From: Maledivibacter sp.
GTDB lineage: Bacteria > Bacillota > Clostridia > Peptostreptococcales > Caminicellaceae
DNA length: 64,000 nucleotides
NCBI GenBank assembly: GCA_025210375.1
Contig: JAOASB010000012.1
Span: 1-64,000, forward strand
Reading direction: 5' to 3'
The notes beneath the pieces are model-generated. The model made no database searches. It was not told the origin of the DNA and saw only the letters and a list, made by a program, of their open reading frames with translations. Below are positions 53,034 through 62,369 of this stretch, piece by piece. Within the stretch, counting starts at the first letter, position 1. Every line of letters begins with the position of its first letter. The position numbers and the translations under genes are program-made.

Positions 53034-54389
53034 ATGTTAGGAGTTATTGCTATTATCTTAACCTTAGGTGCATTAATGTATTTTGCCTATAGGGGAGTTA
53101 CGGTTCTTGTATTAGCACCCCTATTGGCCATGACAGCAGTATTAGTTTCCGGTGAGTTTCCACCCCTTTATGCATTATCTAATGTGTTCATGCCGGCGGC
53201 TGTTGGGTACATTGGCAAGTATTTCCCTGTATTTTTAGCTGGAGCCATATTTGGAAAGCTTATGGGTGTAACAGGAGCAGCGACATCAATCGCTAATTTA
53301 GTAGCCGATAAGTTTGGAGAGAAAAAAGCTATTACAGCTGTGGTAATTGCGACCTCTTTATTAACCTATGGTGGAGTATCATTATTCGTTGTTGTTTTCG
53401 CAATGTATCCAATCGGAGCAACATTACTTAGAAGAGCCAATGTTCCTAAAAGATTATTACCGGCAGCTATTGCCCTTGGAGCATTTACCTTCACAATGAC
53501 TGCCCTTCCAGGTTCTCCACAATATATAAATACTATGCCAACGGTTTATTTTGGAACGGATATTTATGCGGCTCCCATTTTGGGTATCATAGCAACCGCA
53601 ATCATGATGCTTGGGGGTATATACTATTTAAATCGTAGATCAGACAAACTGATGGCTTCCGGTGAGGGATATGGAGACCATCCAAATGAAAATCTTCATG
53701 AGCTTGATGATAATATTCCAAGATTTGGGCTTGCCATTGCTCCCATATTAATCGTATTTATAGTAAACTTTATTCTTACAAATTGGTATTTTAAAATACC
53801 TTCAGTTGTTGAAAAATATAAAAATATTGGTGGAGCTGTAAATGGTACTTGGCCGGTTATTCTAGGACTTGGAATAGCAGTTATATTCATAATTCTTACT
53901 ATGAGAAAGTTCCTTCCACAGACAAATAAAACTGTATTTGAGGGGGCAGTAGGAGCGCTCCTTCCTATATTCAACACCGCATCCGAGGTTGGTTACGGTG
54001 GCGTAATCAAGTCATTGGCAGCATTTACAACGGTAAAATTAGGTATAGTAGGTATGGCAATTCCATCGGTATTTAAGGTAGGAATTTCAACCACATTACT
54101 TGCTGGTATTGTGGGTTCAGCTTCAGGGGGTACAGCTATAGCATTAGAAATATTGTCAAAGGAGTTTTTGGCGATGGGAATAGCCCCGGAGGCTCTTCAT
54201 AGAATCATGATCATAGCAGCGGGAGGGCTAGATTCTTTACCCCACTGCGGGGCAATAATTACCTTATTGGCAGTTACTCAGCTTACCCATAAGGAAAGCT
54301 ATAAGGATATAGCTGTCAATACCATAGCATTACCACTCTTAGCATCTTTCATCATTTCATTATTCTATTTGATTACTGGCTTATATTAG
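53034..54389 (+). CDS. GntP-family permease, probable short hydroxy- or keto-acid transporter
   Basis: 451 residues, ATG 53034 behind AAAGGAGG. About 12 transmembrane helices with the GntP-like features FGKLMGVTGAATSIA, VIATSLLTYGGVSLFV, LPGSPQYINTMPT and GGLDSLPHCGAIITLLAVT. GntP relatives next to CoA-transferases usually carry 3-hydroxybutyrate or related acids, not gluconate, so this is likely an H+ symporter for the acid that the adjacent enzyme activates. It is co-transcribed with the CoA-transferase and ends at a strong terminator. Confidence 0.88.
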   Translation: MLGVIAIILTLGALMYFAYRGVTVLVLAPLLAMTAVLVSGEFPPLYALSNVFMPAAVGYIGKYFPVFLAGAIFGKLMGVTGAATSIANLVADKFGEKKAITAVVIATSLLTYGGVSLFVVVFAMYPIGATLLRRANVPKRLLPAAIALGAFTFTMTALPGSPQYINTMPTVYFGTDIYAAPILGIIATAIMMLGGIYYLNRRSDKLMASGEGYGDHPNENLHELDDNIPRFGLAIAPILIVFIVNFILTNWYFKIPSVVEKYKNIGGAVNGTWPVILGLGIAVIFIILTMRKFLPQTNKTVFEGAVGALLPIFNTASEVGYGGVIKSLAAFTTVKLGIVGMAIPSVFKVGISTTLLAGIVGSASGGTAIALEILSKEFLAMGIAPEALHRIMIIAAGGLDSLPHCGAIITLLAVTQLTHKESYKDIAVNTIALPLLASFIISLFYLITGLY

Positions 54390-54436
54390 GAATGATTATA
54401 TAAATATTTAAAAAAAGTGAAATAATGGATTTGTAA

Positions 54437-54472
54437 TTAGCGGAGGTGCCATAGGGCACCCCCGCTAGTTTT
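54437..54472 (+). terminator. Terminator of the CoA-transferase/permease operon
   Basis: TTAGCGGAGGTGCC pairs with GGGCACCCCCGCTAG in a GC-rich hairpin, then TTTTC. Confidence 0.9.
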
Positions 54473-54576
54473 CAAAGAAAACACATAATCAAGCTGAGAT
54501 AAACCCCGTAACTTTTCATTGATTAATTAAAATAATTATGTTAATATATTCTATGTTAAAGAAAATCAAATATCAT

Positions 54577-54653
54577 GCGCCATTGGCTCAATTGGATAGA
54601 GTAGCTGACTTCGAATCAGTTGGTTGCAGGTTCGAGTCCTGCATGGCGTGCCA
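54577..54653 (+). tRNA. tRNA-Arg (TCG)
   Basis: Acceptor GCGCCAT/ATGGCGT (one G-U), anticodon loop CTTCGAA, T-loop GTTCGAGTC, encoded CCA. A stand-alone gene. Confidence 0.94.
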
Positions 54654-54666
54654 TTTGTAACTAAGT

Positions 54667-54696
54667 AAACTCAACACATATAACGGTGTTGAGTTT
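54667..54696 (+). terminator. Hairpin after tRNA-Arg
   Basis: AAACTCAACAC pairs with GTGTTGAGTTT across an 8-base loop. The T tract is short, but position supports termination. Confidence 0.75.
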
Positions 54697-54942
54697 ATCT
54701 TTGTATTGGGATAAGATGCTAGATGGAGATAAAAAAGGAAATTTTATGATGTTTTTTAGTAGATAATCTTGATTTTCATTTTGATATATAAGTCTTAACG
54801 GTCCTAATGCCTGTAATTGCCAAGTAATATTCTGTAAACTTTCATTATATAATGTCAAAAAAGATAAAAACAGACTGTTTCTTTCTAAAATTTACATATA
54901 GAATAATATATGAATTTGAAGACAATTTAAGGAGGACGAAAG

Positions 54943-55986
54943 ATGAAGACTAAGAAATTAGGAGTTTATTTTGTAGTATCTATGTTAATGGTATCATTTG
55001 TGTTTGTGGCGGCAGGGATACAGGTTTATGCGGCAGAGGTTGGTGATCAATTACCGCAACCAGAAGATGGATGGAAGAGGTACGACAATGGGAATGATAA
55101 GATTATATATGAAGGTGATTATTGGAGAAATGTTCATGGATTTGCTGGATTTTACAAGGATACGCATCATTCAACATTTCCCAATGCTTCTCTAGGTCAT
55201 GCTATCAAATTCAAATTTACTGGAACAAAATTAAGAATTCTTTCAGGCTCTAATGCAACTTACTCAGATCATATTATCATAAATATAGATGGTGTTGAGC
55301 ATTATTTCTCAGAGAAAGGTCCAGAGAATTTCGGAGCATTGAATTTCGAAGCCACGGGATTACAAAACAGTATACATGACGTACAAATTATAGGGACAGA
55401 TTCAGAATACATGGCGTTAGATGCCATAGACATAGACGAAACAGGTGAATTATTAGATATAAATACTCCTACTTTGGTAACAAACTTAACAGCAACAGCA
55501 GGAAATAAAGAAGTAAAGCTTTCATGGGATAAAGTAGAAGGGGCTGAAAAATACGTCGTAAAAAGATCAACAACAAAAGGTGGAGAATATAAGGAAATAG
55601 GAGAAACTAAAGAAACAAGTTATACAGATAGTGGTCTTGAAAATGGTACTACATACTATTATGTTGTATGTGCCGTAAAAAGTGGAGTAACAAGTCCAGA
55701 CTCAAAAGAAGCATCAGCAACACCGCAAAAAAGTAGTAGTGGTGGCGGTAGTGGAGACAGAGCAATATTAAGAATTACCATGGTAAATGGTAAGATAAAC
55801 GAATATGATCTATCAATGGATGATGTAAATGACTTTATTGATTGGTATGAAGATAGTATTGATGATAAGGATGATCCATATTATACTATTGAGAAAGACT
55901 ACAATATAGGACCATTTGAAAGTAAAAAGGATTACATAGTAGCCGATAAGATACTACAGTTTGAAGTAATGGAATATGAAGATTAA
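54943..55986 (+). CDS. Secreted protein with carbohydrate-binding-like and FnIII domains
   Basis: 347 residues from ATG 54943 behind AAGGAGG. The signal peptide ends near residue 30 (QVYA-AEV). The first domain (about 35-180) is a beta-sandwich like NPCBM/CBM modules found before or after secreted hydrolases (WRNVHGFAGFYKDTHHST; KFTGTKLRILSGSNATYSDH; NIDGVEHYFSE). An FnIII domain (about 183-265; NGTTYYYVVCAVKSG), a Ser/Gly linker and an acidic C-terminal domain (275-347) of unknown family follow. There is no catalytic domain and no anchor, so it is probably a secreted binding protein. Confidence 0.8.
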   Translation: MKTKKLGVYFVVSMLMVSFVFVAAGIQVYAAEVGDQLPQPEDGWKRYDNGNDKIIYEGDYWRNVHGFAGFYKDTHHSTFPNASLGHAIKFKFTGTKLRILSGSNATYSDHIIINIDGVEHYFSEKGPENFGALNFEATGLQNSIHDVQIIGTDSEYMALDAIDIDETGELLDINTPTLVTNLTATAGNKEVKLSWDKVEGAEKYVVKRSTTKGGEYKEIGETKETSYTDSGLENGTTYYYVVCAVKSGVTSPDSKEASATPQKSSSGGGSGDRAILRITMVNGKINEYDLSMDDVNDFIDWYEDSIDDKDDPYYTIEKDYNIGPFESKKDYIVADKILQFEVMEYED

Positions 55987-55991
55987 AAATG

Positions 55992-56016
55992 AAACCCTTG
56001 AATTTTCAAGGGTTTT
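55992..56016 (+). terminator. Intrinsic terminator of the secreted FnIII gene
   Basis: AAACCCTTGAA pairs with TTCAAGGGTTT, followed by T. Confidence 0.85.
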
Positions 56017-56128
56017 ACTAATATATATATATATTCCTTGTAGAGTTTAAATCTCAAAATATAAATCATTACATTTTTGGAACAAAATAAATACTTATAC
56101 CGTCTAAGTTCATGAGGAGGGATAGAGA

Positions 56129-57379
56129 ATGAAGAAGGTATCTTTTATATTAGTGATTTCTTTGCTGTTATCAAGTATAACAGGCTGTGCTGATTTAGGG
56201 GGAAATGTAGCAATTGATAGTGCAAGTACATTAAAAAAAATTCACATTGATGATGGGAAGGTTGATGAAAAAATAATAAATAGCATCAATAATATAGGAA
56301 TTGATGTTATGAAGAATGCTAGTGAAGAAGGTGATAATGTTATAACTTCACCTTTAAGTCTTGCAGTTGTTCTTACTATATTAGCTAATGGTGCAGAGGG
56401 TGATACAAAAAAGGAATTAGAGTCAATCATTAACCCATCGAATATTTCAAGGGAGCAGCTAAATGATCAATATTGTTTATTGCTAAATATGCTTAATGAT
56501 TCGGGCTATGAGGAAAATAATAAAAAAACCACTATGATAAATACTGCAAATTCCTTGTGGACATCAAAGGATTTTTCTTTAAAGGATGATTTTATAAAAA
56601 ATTGTACTTCGTATTATGATGCAGGAATTTATAATGTTGATTTTCATAATAAGAATACTCTTTCCACAATAAACCAGTGGATAAGTGATAAAACAAGTGG
56701 AAAGATTAAAGATTATTTGAAGAATATAAACCCAGGGACTGTAATGTACATATTTAACTCCCTATATTTCAAAGGAAAATGGCAAGATGAATTTTCTAAG
56801 AAGAATACAAAGTCCGAGGATTTCTATCTTAAGGATGGAAGTAAGAAAAAAGTAAAGATGATGAATGCTGAAAGACAAATGTCATCCTATGAGGATGATG
56901 ATATTGTTGCAGGAAATTTAAATTATTATGGATGCAGTATGCAGCTTGTTATACCCAAGGGAGATATAGATAAGTATATAGAAGCCTTAGATTATCAAAA
57001 ACTTCAGGAAAACCTAAAAAATAGTGAATATGTAAAAACAAAAATAAAACTTCCTAAATTCCAATATGAAGGGGAGTATTCCTATAAGAAGATTCTTCAG
57101 AAGCTAGGTGTTAATAAGACCTTTGCTATGGATGATGCGAATTTCAGCTATATTTCAGATGATAAACCGTTATTTGTAAATGACATATCTCAAAAGTGTG
57201 TTATAGATGTGGATGAAGAGGGAACAGAAGCGGCAGCACTTACAACTGTACATTTATGTGGAGCAGCTCAGCCTCCGGAAAAAATAATAGAACTTTATGC
57301 TGATAGGCCATTTATATATTTTATAAAGCACGGTAGAACAGGGGTCTTGATGTTTGCAGGGGTTGTTTATGAACCTTAG
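56129..57379 (+). CDS. Serpin-family protease inhibitor, lipoprotein
   Basis: 416 residues from ATG 56129 (GAGGAGGG upstream). A lipoprotein signal ends in ITGC (Cys 20), so it is tethered outside the membrane. The serpin core is complete: NVITSPLSLAVVLTILANGA, YIFNSLYFKGKWQDEF, LPKFQYEGEYSYKKILQKLG, HAMDD-like FAMDDANFS and the C-terminal ADRPFIYFIKH. The reactive-centre hinge EEGTEAAAL (365-371) has the small residues needed for strand insertion, so it should be inhibitory. Counting from the hinge, P1-P1' is Ala 379-Ala 380 with Gly at P2, which points to elastase- or subtilisin-like targets. Clostridial lipoprotein serpins are uncommon; the neighbour is a secreted binding protein. Confidence 0.93.
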   Translation: MKKVSFILVISLLLSSITGCADLGGNVAIDSASTLKKIHIDDGKVDEKIINSINNIGIDVMKNASEEGDNVITSPLSLAVVLTILANGAEGDTKKELESIINPSNISREQLNDQYCLLLNMLNDSGYEENNKKTTMINTANSLWTSKDFSLKDDFIKNCTSYYDAGIYNVDFHNKNTLSTINQWISDKTSGKIKDYLKNINPGTVMYIFNSLYFKGKWQDEFSKKNTKSEDFYLKDGSKKKVKMMNAERQMSSYEDDDIVAGNLNYYGCSMQLVIPKGDIDKYIEALDYQKLQENLKNSEYVKTKIKLPKFQYEGEYSYKKILQKLGVNKTFAMDDANFSYISDDKPLFVNDISQKCVIDVDEEGTEAAALTTVHLCGAAQPPEKIIELYADRPFIYFIKHGRTGVLMFAGVVYEP

Positions 57380-57485
57380 ACCACTGAAATATAATAATAT
57401 ATACTTGACTGTTAATTATATATGGTTTAATATTTTGTAGTATGGAAATTGCAATAAGTCTTTTACATTTTAATTCTTTGAAAAG

Positions 57486-57532
57486 CATTGAAGCTTTGGC
57501 TATTCAAAAAATCAAAATGTAGATTTATAAGT
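57486..57532 (+). repeat. Dispersed 47-bp repeat, copy b
   Basis: Begins CATTGAAGCTTTGGCTATTC and ends GATTTATAAGT; 44 of 47 bases match 39759-39805. It lies 44 bases before the start of the next gene. Confidence 0.75.
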
Positions 57533-57575
57533 GCGTTCTATATAGTTTAATTATGTTTAAGAAAGGAAGAACCCA

Positions 57576-57881
57576 ATGGATACACTAGATCAATTTATAA
57601 AGTATGTAAGATTAGATGAGGAAAAAAGGATTATAGTTTCTGTTCAAAATCAATTTGAAGCATATTTACAGGATAATAATACAAGGGTTATGCTAAAGCA
57701 AAGCGTACAAAACATATTAAAGGATGATTTTGAATTAATGGAAGTTGGGAAAAATACATGTAGAATCACAGTGAAAAAGGGTACGGAAGATAAAAATTTA
57801 GAGTTGATAAGGACTGAGCTTGTAAAAGGACTTGAGATGGCCATGGCATTTTTGAGTCAAATGGGTAGCATGAATAAATAA
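57576..57881 (+). CDS. Small hypothetical protein, 101 residues
   Basis: Starts at ATG 57576 behind AAGAAAGGAAG. A soluble alpha/beta protein without signal or membrane segment. NQFEAYLQDNNTRVMLKQSVQNILKDDFEL gives a helical first half and GKNTCRITVKKG a short beta hairpin. The segment faintly recalls C-terminal domains of DNA polymerase III tau-like proteins, but I do not trust this enough to name it. Isolated between two repeats (the 47-bp repeat upstream, MITE copy 4 downstream). Confidence 0.65.
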   Translation: MDTLDQFIKYVRLDEEKRIIVSVQNQFEAYLQDNNTRVMLKQSVQNILKDDFELMEVGKNTCRITVKKGTEDKNLELIRTELVKGLEMAMAFLSQMGSMNK

Positions 57882-57909
57882 ACTAAATATATTCTTTAAG
57901 ATTTAATAA

Positions 57910-58057
57910 TTGAGCAAATTACATAATTACTTTCTACAGAAATCATCTACTACATAGTTTTGAAAGCCACAAAGATATGCCATATCTTAAATATTCAAAT
58001 TAAGGATGATATTCGCATATTAGGCTTAGCCAAGTCAGAGTTATGCAATTTCCTCAA
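57910..58057 (+). repeat. MITE-like element, copy 4 (148 bp)
   Basis: Begins TTGAGCAAATTACATAA and ends TTATGCAATTTCCTCAA, with small deletions relative to copy 1. The segment TTAAGGATGATATTCGCATA is identical to copy 1. It lies in the upstream region of the PTS gene. Confidence 0.85.
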
Positions 58058-58063
58058 TTTATG

Positions 58064-58101
58064 AATCCCCTAAATAATTTAACTGTTATTTAGGGGATTT
58101 T
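58064..58101 (+). terminator. Strong hairpin downstream of the 101-residue gene
   Basis: AATCCCCTAAATAA pairs perfectly with TTATTTAGGGGATT (8-base loop), followed by TTATT. Confidence 0.8.
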
Positions 58102-58104
58102 ATT

Positions 58105-58143
58105 ATGCAACTTAGCCAAGTTAGAATTATGCAAATTCCTCTA
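58105..58143 (+). repeat. MITE-like element, 3' end fragment
   Basis: GCAACTTAGCCAAGTTAGAA, then TTATGCAAATTCCTCTA: only the right end remains, directly after copy 4 and a terminator hairpin. Confidence 0.65.
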
Positions 58144-58220
58144 TTTATAAAGTTAACGGTATGAATATGGCAGCAAGGACATAAAGGGGTAAAATAATTA
58201 CTTGAAGCAATCATGAATTT

Positions 58221-58240
58221 TGTCACTAAATATAGTGACA
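58221..58240. promoter_or_regulatory. Palindromic operator-like site upstream of the PTS gene
   Basis: TGTCACTA-AATA-TAGTGACA, 8-bp perfect arms. The same half-site recurs at 58330-58337 (with TGTCAGTA 16 bases further on), 59936-59956 and 60034-60041, all within the PTS/regulator locus. It is a likely binding site of MtlR or another local regulator. Confidence 0.6.
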
Positions 58241-58373
58241 TTACATTAATATCTTTGTGTTGAACGACAGAATAAATATATATATAATTAACTTGACAGA
58301 ATAGTCTGATTAAAACGCATGTTAAGTTTTGTCACTATTAAATCATGTCAGTAATAAATAAGGAGGAGATTTT

Positions 58374-59774
58374 ATGTCGAAAAGTGCTGCTGAAAGCCTA
58401 CGAAGTTCGCAGCAAGGTGGAGCAAAGGAAAAAATTCAAGAGTTTGGTAGATTTCTTAGTGGTATGGTTATGCCAAACATAGGTGCATTTATTGCTTGGG
58501 GATTGATAACAGCACTATTTATACCTACGGGTTGGACTCCAAATGAGAAGCTAAGTGCTTTAGTAGGTCCTATGATTTTGTATTTGCTACCATTATTAAT
58601 TGGCTATACTGGTGGGAAATTAGTAGGAGGTACAAGGGGAGGAGTCATTGGAGCAGTGGCAACCATGGGAGTAGTTGTTGGAGTAGATATTCCTATGTTT
58701 ATAGGGGCTATGATAATGGGACCTGTGGGAGGCTATATAATAAAGAAATTTGATGAGGCTATAGAAGGTAAAGTAGTATCGGGATTTGAAATGTTAGTGA
58801 ACAATTTTTCTGCAGGAATTATAGGTATGATATTAGCTTTAGTGGCTTATTTAGGAATAGGCCCAGTAGTATTAGGATTAAATAATATATTAAAATCTGG
58901 AGTAGCGACAATAGTAAATGCCGGTTTACTACCCCTTTCATCCTTGTTTATTGAACCAGGTAAAATACTATTTCTAAATAATGCAATAAACCATGGCGTG
59001 TTAGGCCCCCTAGGCCTACAAGAAGCAAAGGAACTAGGAAAGTCAATATTCTTCCTATTAGAAACAAACCCAGGGCCTGGACTAGGAATATTATTGGCCT
59101 ATTGGGTATTTAGCAAAGGAATGGTAAAACAATCAGCACCTGGAGCAATTATAATACACTTCTTAGGTGGAATACATGAGATATATTTTCCATACGTTTT
59201 AATGAATCCGATATTAGTGTTAGCTGTAATGGCAGGAGGAGCAAGTGGAGTTCTTACCTTTAGCCTTTTTGGAGCAGGGCTTGTTGCAACACCATCACCG
59301 GGAAGCATCTTTGCATTGCTGGCGATGACTCCAAAGGGTGGCTTTATAGGTGTAATACTGGGGGTAATAGTATCCACAGCAGTTTCCTTCCTTGTGGCTG
59401 CATTCTTCATAAAAAGAAAGAGCAATACTATTGTGGAAGAAGGACTAGAAAGTGCAAAGGAAAGGGTAATGGAATTGAAGGGCAAGAAATTTAAGCAAGG
59501 AGTTAAGAAAATTGTATTTGCATGTGATGCAGGTATGGGATCAAGTGCCATGGGGGCATCGACCTTAAGGAAAAAATTAGAAAAAGCTGGGATAGATGTT
59601 GAGACAGTCAATAGTGCAATTGATCAGATACCCGGGGATGCAGATATAGTCATTAGTCATAGCAGACTGACTCAAAGGGCAAAGGCCACAGCACCCAATG
59701 CTGAACATATTTCAATTGATAACTTTATAGGGAGCCCAGTATATGATGAATTAGTAAAGAGATTATCAAAATAG
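58374..59774 (+). CDS. mtlA: PTS mannitol-family transporter subunit IICB
   Basis: 466 residues from ATG 58374 behind AAGGAGGAG. The IIC domain (about 15-345) has the mannitol-type signatures [30 protein letters not shown] and [16 protein letters not shown], with about eight membrane helices. The IIB domain (about 378-466) has the phospho-Cys loop [15 protein letters not shown] (Cys 384). It imports and phosphorylates a polyol, receiving phosphate from the separate EIIA at 62370. Substrate is probably mannitol or a related polyol, but the downstream enzymes are not the usual MtlD, so specificity is open. Operator-like palindromes lie upstream. Confidence 0.9.
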   Translation: MSKSAAESLRSSQQGGAKEKIQEFGRFLSGMVMPNIGAFIAWGLITALFIPTGWTPNEKLSALVGPMILYLLPLLIGYTGGKLVGGTRGGVIGAVATMGVVVGVDIPMFIGAMIMGPVGGYIIKKFDEAIEGKVVSGFEMLVNNFSAGIIGMILALVAYLGIGPVVLGLNNILKSGVATIVNAGLLPLSSLFIEPGKILFLNNAINHGVLGPLGLQEAKELGKSIFFLLETNPGPGLGILLAYWVFSKGMVKQSAPGAIIIHFLGGIHEIYFPYVLMNPILVLAVMAGGASGVLTFSLFGAGLVATPSPGSIFALLAMTPKGGFIGVILGVIVSTAVSFLVAAFFIKRKSNTIVEEGLESAKERVMELKGKKFKQGVKKIVFACDAGMGSSAMGASTLRKKLEKAGIDVETVNSAIDQIPGDADIVISHSRLTQRAKATAPNAEHISIDNFIGSPVYDELVKRLSK

Positions 59775-59806
59775 TAAGTGGATGGGGCTTTATATATTAA
59801 TTAAAG

Positions 59807-59834
59807 CAGTGAAGATATAGTTCTTCACTGTTTT
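59807..59834 (+). terminator. Intrinsic terminator after the PTS IICB gene
   Basis: CAGTGAAGA-TATAGT-TCTTCACTG hairpin followed by TTTT. Confidence 0.88.
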
Positions 59835-59840
59835 AGTTAT

Positions 59841-59917
59841 TTGAGGGGGACTGCATAACTCTAACTTGGCTAAGGCTAATATGGGAATATCATCCTTGAA
59901 TTATACAATTTACTCAT
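59841..59917 (-). repeat. MITE-like element in inverse orientation (77 bp, deleted)
   Basis: Reads TTGAGGGGGACTGCATAACT and later GGCTAATATGGGAATATCAT, the reverse complement of the right half of the other copies, and closes with TTATACAATTTACTCAT. It is the only inverted copy seen. Confidence 0.75.
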
Positions 59918-59935
59918 TTATAAAATATTGAAAAA

Positions 59936-59956
59936 TGTCATTAATAAATAATGACA
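59936..59956. promoter_or_regulatory. Palindromic operator-like site upstream of mtlR
   Basis: TGTCATTA-ATAAA-TAATGACA, 8-bp arms, a variant of the site at 58221. A half site TGTCACTA follows at 60034-60041. Confidence 0.55.
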
Positions 59957-60200
59957 AAGAAAATTATGTTTAACTTGATTTCAAGCTTTTTCCAAGGATA
60001 TAATGAAACTAAAGAGAATTGCTAATTTACTAATGTCACTAATAAAGATAATCGCTTCAGGCCGATGACCAAAGCCCAATTTCTTCTTTGCCGATTAATT
60101 CCAGTCTGCTGTGAACTTGAACTTTTGTTGAAACCTGGAATGTTGTGGAGGTTATATACATGCTGAAGCCAATATCTATAACGAATGAGGGTGAGTAAAT

Positions 60201-62357
60201 GTGACTGAGTTATCATTATCTTCAAGGACAAAAGGAATTCTGGAAATAATTAGTAATGAATGCAACACAATTACTATAAAGGAAATAGCAAAAAGATTAG
60301 CCGTTAGTTCTAGAACCATATTAAGGGAAATGCCTTCCGTTGAAAAATGGCTTGAAAGTAATGAATTTCAATTAATAAAGAAACCGAGGGTGGGAATAAA
60401 GCTAGTGGCTACATTAGACGATAAAGAAAGATTAAAAAGTTTATTGGAGGATGAATCGGTTGAAAAAACCTTTACGCCAGAGGAAAGACAATCATTGATT
60501 ATTGGAGAGCTTTTACAAAACAAGGAACCCACAAAGCTGTATTACTTTTCCAGTAGTTTTAAAGTGTCGGAAGGAACCATAAGCCATGATCTTGATAAGG
60601 TAGAAGCTTGGTTTGAAAAGTACAAATTGACATTAGTTAGGAAACCAGGACTTGGAGTATATTTAAAGGGTAAGGAAAATACATTTAGAAAAGCTATGAT
60701 TAATTTACTGTATGAGAATCTGAATGAAGAGCAGATATTAAATGTAATTCGTCAAAATTTGACCCCTGGTAACAAATCAAATGGAAGGATTGAAATTAAT
60801 ACTAAAAATAGGCTAATGAACCTAATAGACAAAGAAATAATAAAGACCATAGAACAAACAATACATGAAGCAGAAGGAGACTTGGAATATAGGCTTACAG
60901 ATAGTTCTTATGCAGGATTAATTGTTCATCTCGCCCTAGCCATACAGAGAATAAAAAATAATGAAAACATCACAATGAAGGATGAATTTTTAACGGAGCT
61001 TAGTGAAAGTCAAGAATATACAACAGCGGAGAAAATAGCATATAAGATAGCTAAATCCTTAAATATAGAGATTCCTAATGATGAAATAGGATATATAACA
61101 ATGCACCTAAAGGGTTCAAAAATGAGAAATGGAGCATATAAGGGGGATTCTAAGGGTGTTGACGAATTTATAATAGGAAATTTTGAACTAACTAAGCTGG
61201 TAAATGAAATGATCAAAATTGCAGAGGAAAAATCAGGCTATTCCTTAAAGGGAAATGAAAATCTTTTAGTCGGATTAGTAAGTCACTTAAGACCTACTAT
61301 TAATAGGTTAAAGATGAATTTAGATATTAGAAACCCCCTGTTGGAAAAGATAAAGGAAATGTATCCTGGGATATTTAGTATCAGTGCAAAATGTGCAGAG
61401 GTTATAAATAAAAGGTTCAATTTAGAGATGCCTGAAGCTGAAATAGGGTTTATTGCCATGCACATAGGGGCGGCAATAGAAAAAGAAAGACGAAGGGTAG
61501 AAAAAGACAATAGGATTTATAATGTTGTAGTTGCTTGTACTAGTGGAATTGGTACATCTAAGCTTTTGGCCACAAGATTAAAAAAAGAATTTAATAATTT
61601 ACAGATTATAGATACCATTTCTACTATTGAAATCAATGAAGAATGGCTTAAAAAAAATGAAGTCGATCTGGTCATTTCAACTGTTTATGTAAAGGAGAAG
61701 TCTATCCCAATAGTAAATGTAAATCCAGTTTTATTGAAGAATGATATAAATAGGATAAAAAAAATATTAGAAAAGCTAAATGTATATTCGGTAAAGAATT
61801 TATACACTAGTAATCAAAAAAATATTGACTTGATGGATAGGGCCAGTGCTTTGAAGGATTATGGGGAGGGTGTAATTGAAATCTTAAGTAATTTCTTTTT
61901 TGAAGAAAGCATACATGCTAATAGCATTAATGAATTAATTAGATGTGTGAGTTCCCTGGTAGGTAAAAATAAGGAAGAAGTAGATATTATTGAAAGGGAT
62001 TTAAAAGAAAGGGAGAAGCATGGGAGTACCATACTAAATGGAAAAGAACTGATCCTATTACATTGCCGAACCAATGGGGTTAATACCCTTAAGCTTGGGG
62101 TGGCCAGATTAAGCCCACAAAAACCAATTTTTTGCATGAATACAAATGGAGATAAGGAAAAAATAGTTACAGCTTTGGTCATGATGACTCCCTTTAATAA
62201 AAGCAACAGACACTTAGAAGCCATTAGTGAGATTAGTAGAAATCTGATAGACGATCCCATGTTTATCGATGTTTTAGCTAGGGGAACAAAGAAGGATATA
62301 TATAATGCAGTAAATGGTGTTTTAAATGGATTTCTTGATTCTAGAATTAAAATGTAG
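60201..62357 (+). CDS. mtlR: MtlR-type PTS-regulated transcriptional activator
   Basis: 718 residues from GTG 60201 with GAGGGTGAG upstream. Two N-terminal HTH regions (about 8-65, ITIKEIAKRLAVSSRTILRE; 85-150), PRD1 (about 190-300; IVHLALAIQR, YITMHLKG), PRD2 (about 305-410; LVSHLRPTINR, FIAMHIGA), an EIIB-like domain with VVACTSGIGTS (Cys 446) and an EIIA-like domain (about 560-718; LLHCRT). All four PRD histidines and the EIIB cysteine are in place, so phosphorylation by HPr and the EII proteins can gate activity. It is preceded by operator-like palindromes and shares an operon with the EIIA, kinase and dehydrogenase genes. Confidence 0.92.
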   Translation: MTELSLSSRTKGILEIISNECNTITIKEIAKRLAVSSRTILREMPSVEKWLESNEFQLIKKPRVGIKLVATLDDKERLKSLLEDESVEKTFTPEERQSLIIGELLQNKEPTKLYYFSSSFKVSEGTISHDLDKVEAWFEKYKLTLVRKPGLGVYLKGKENTFRKAMINLLYENLNEEQILNVIRQNLTPGNKSNGRIEINTKNRLMNLIDKEIIKTIEQTIHEAEGDLEYRLTDSSYAGLIVHLALAIQRIKNNENITMKDEFLTELSESQEYTTAEKIAYKIAKSLNIEIPNDEIGYITMHLKGSKMRNGAYKGDSKGVDEFIIGNFELTKLVNEMIKIAEEKSGYSLKGNENLLVGLVSHLRPTINRLKMNLDIRNPLLEKIKEMYPGIFSISAKCAEVINKRFNLEMPEAEIGFIAMHIGAAIEKERRRVEKDNRIYNVVVACTSGIGTSKLLATRLKKEFNNLQIIDTISTIEINEEWLKKNEVDLVISTVYVKEKSIPIVNVNPVLLKNDINRIKKILEKLNVYSVKNLYTSNQKNIDLMDRASALKDYGEGVIEILSNFFFEESIHANSINELIRCVSSLVGKNKEEVDIIERDLKEREKHGSTILNGKELILLHCRTNGVNTLKLGVARLSPQKPIFCMNTNGDKEKIVTALVMMTPFNKSNRHLEAISEISRNLIDDPMFIDVLARGTKKDIYNAVNGVLNGFLDSRIKM

Positions 62358-62369
62358 GAGGGGATAGAT

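Noticed and set aside
54661-54858. A 65-codon minus-strand frame downstream of tRNA-Arg
   Set aside because: Its TTG start lacks an RBS and its 3' end runs through the tRNA-Arg hairpin. Some of its sequence looks protein-like, so it could be a remnant, but evidence is too thin.
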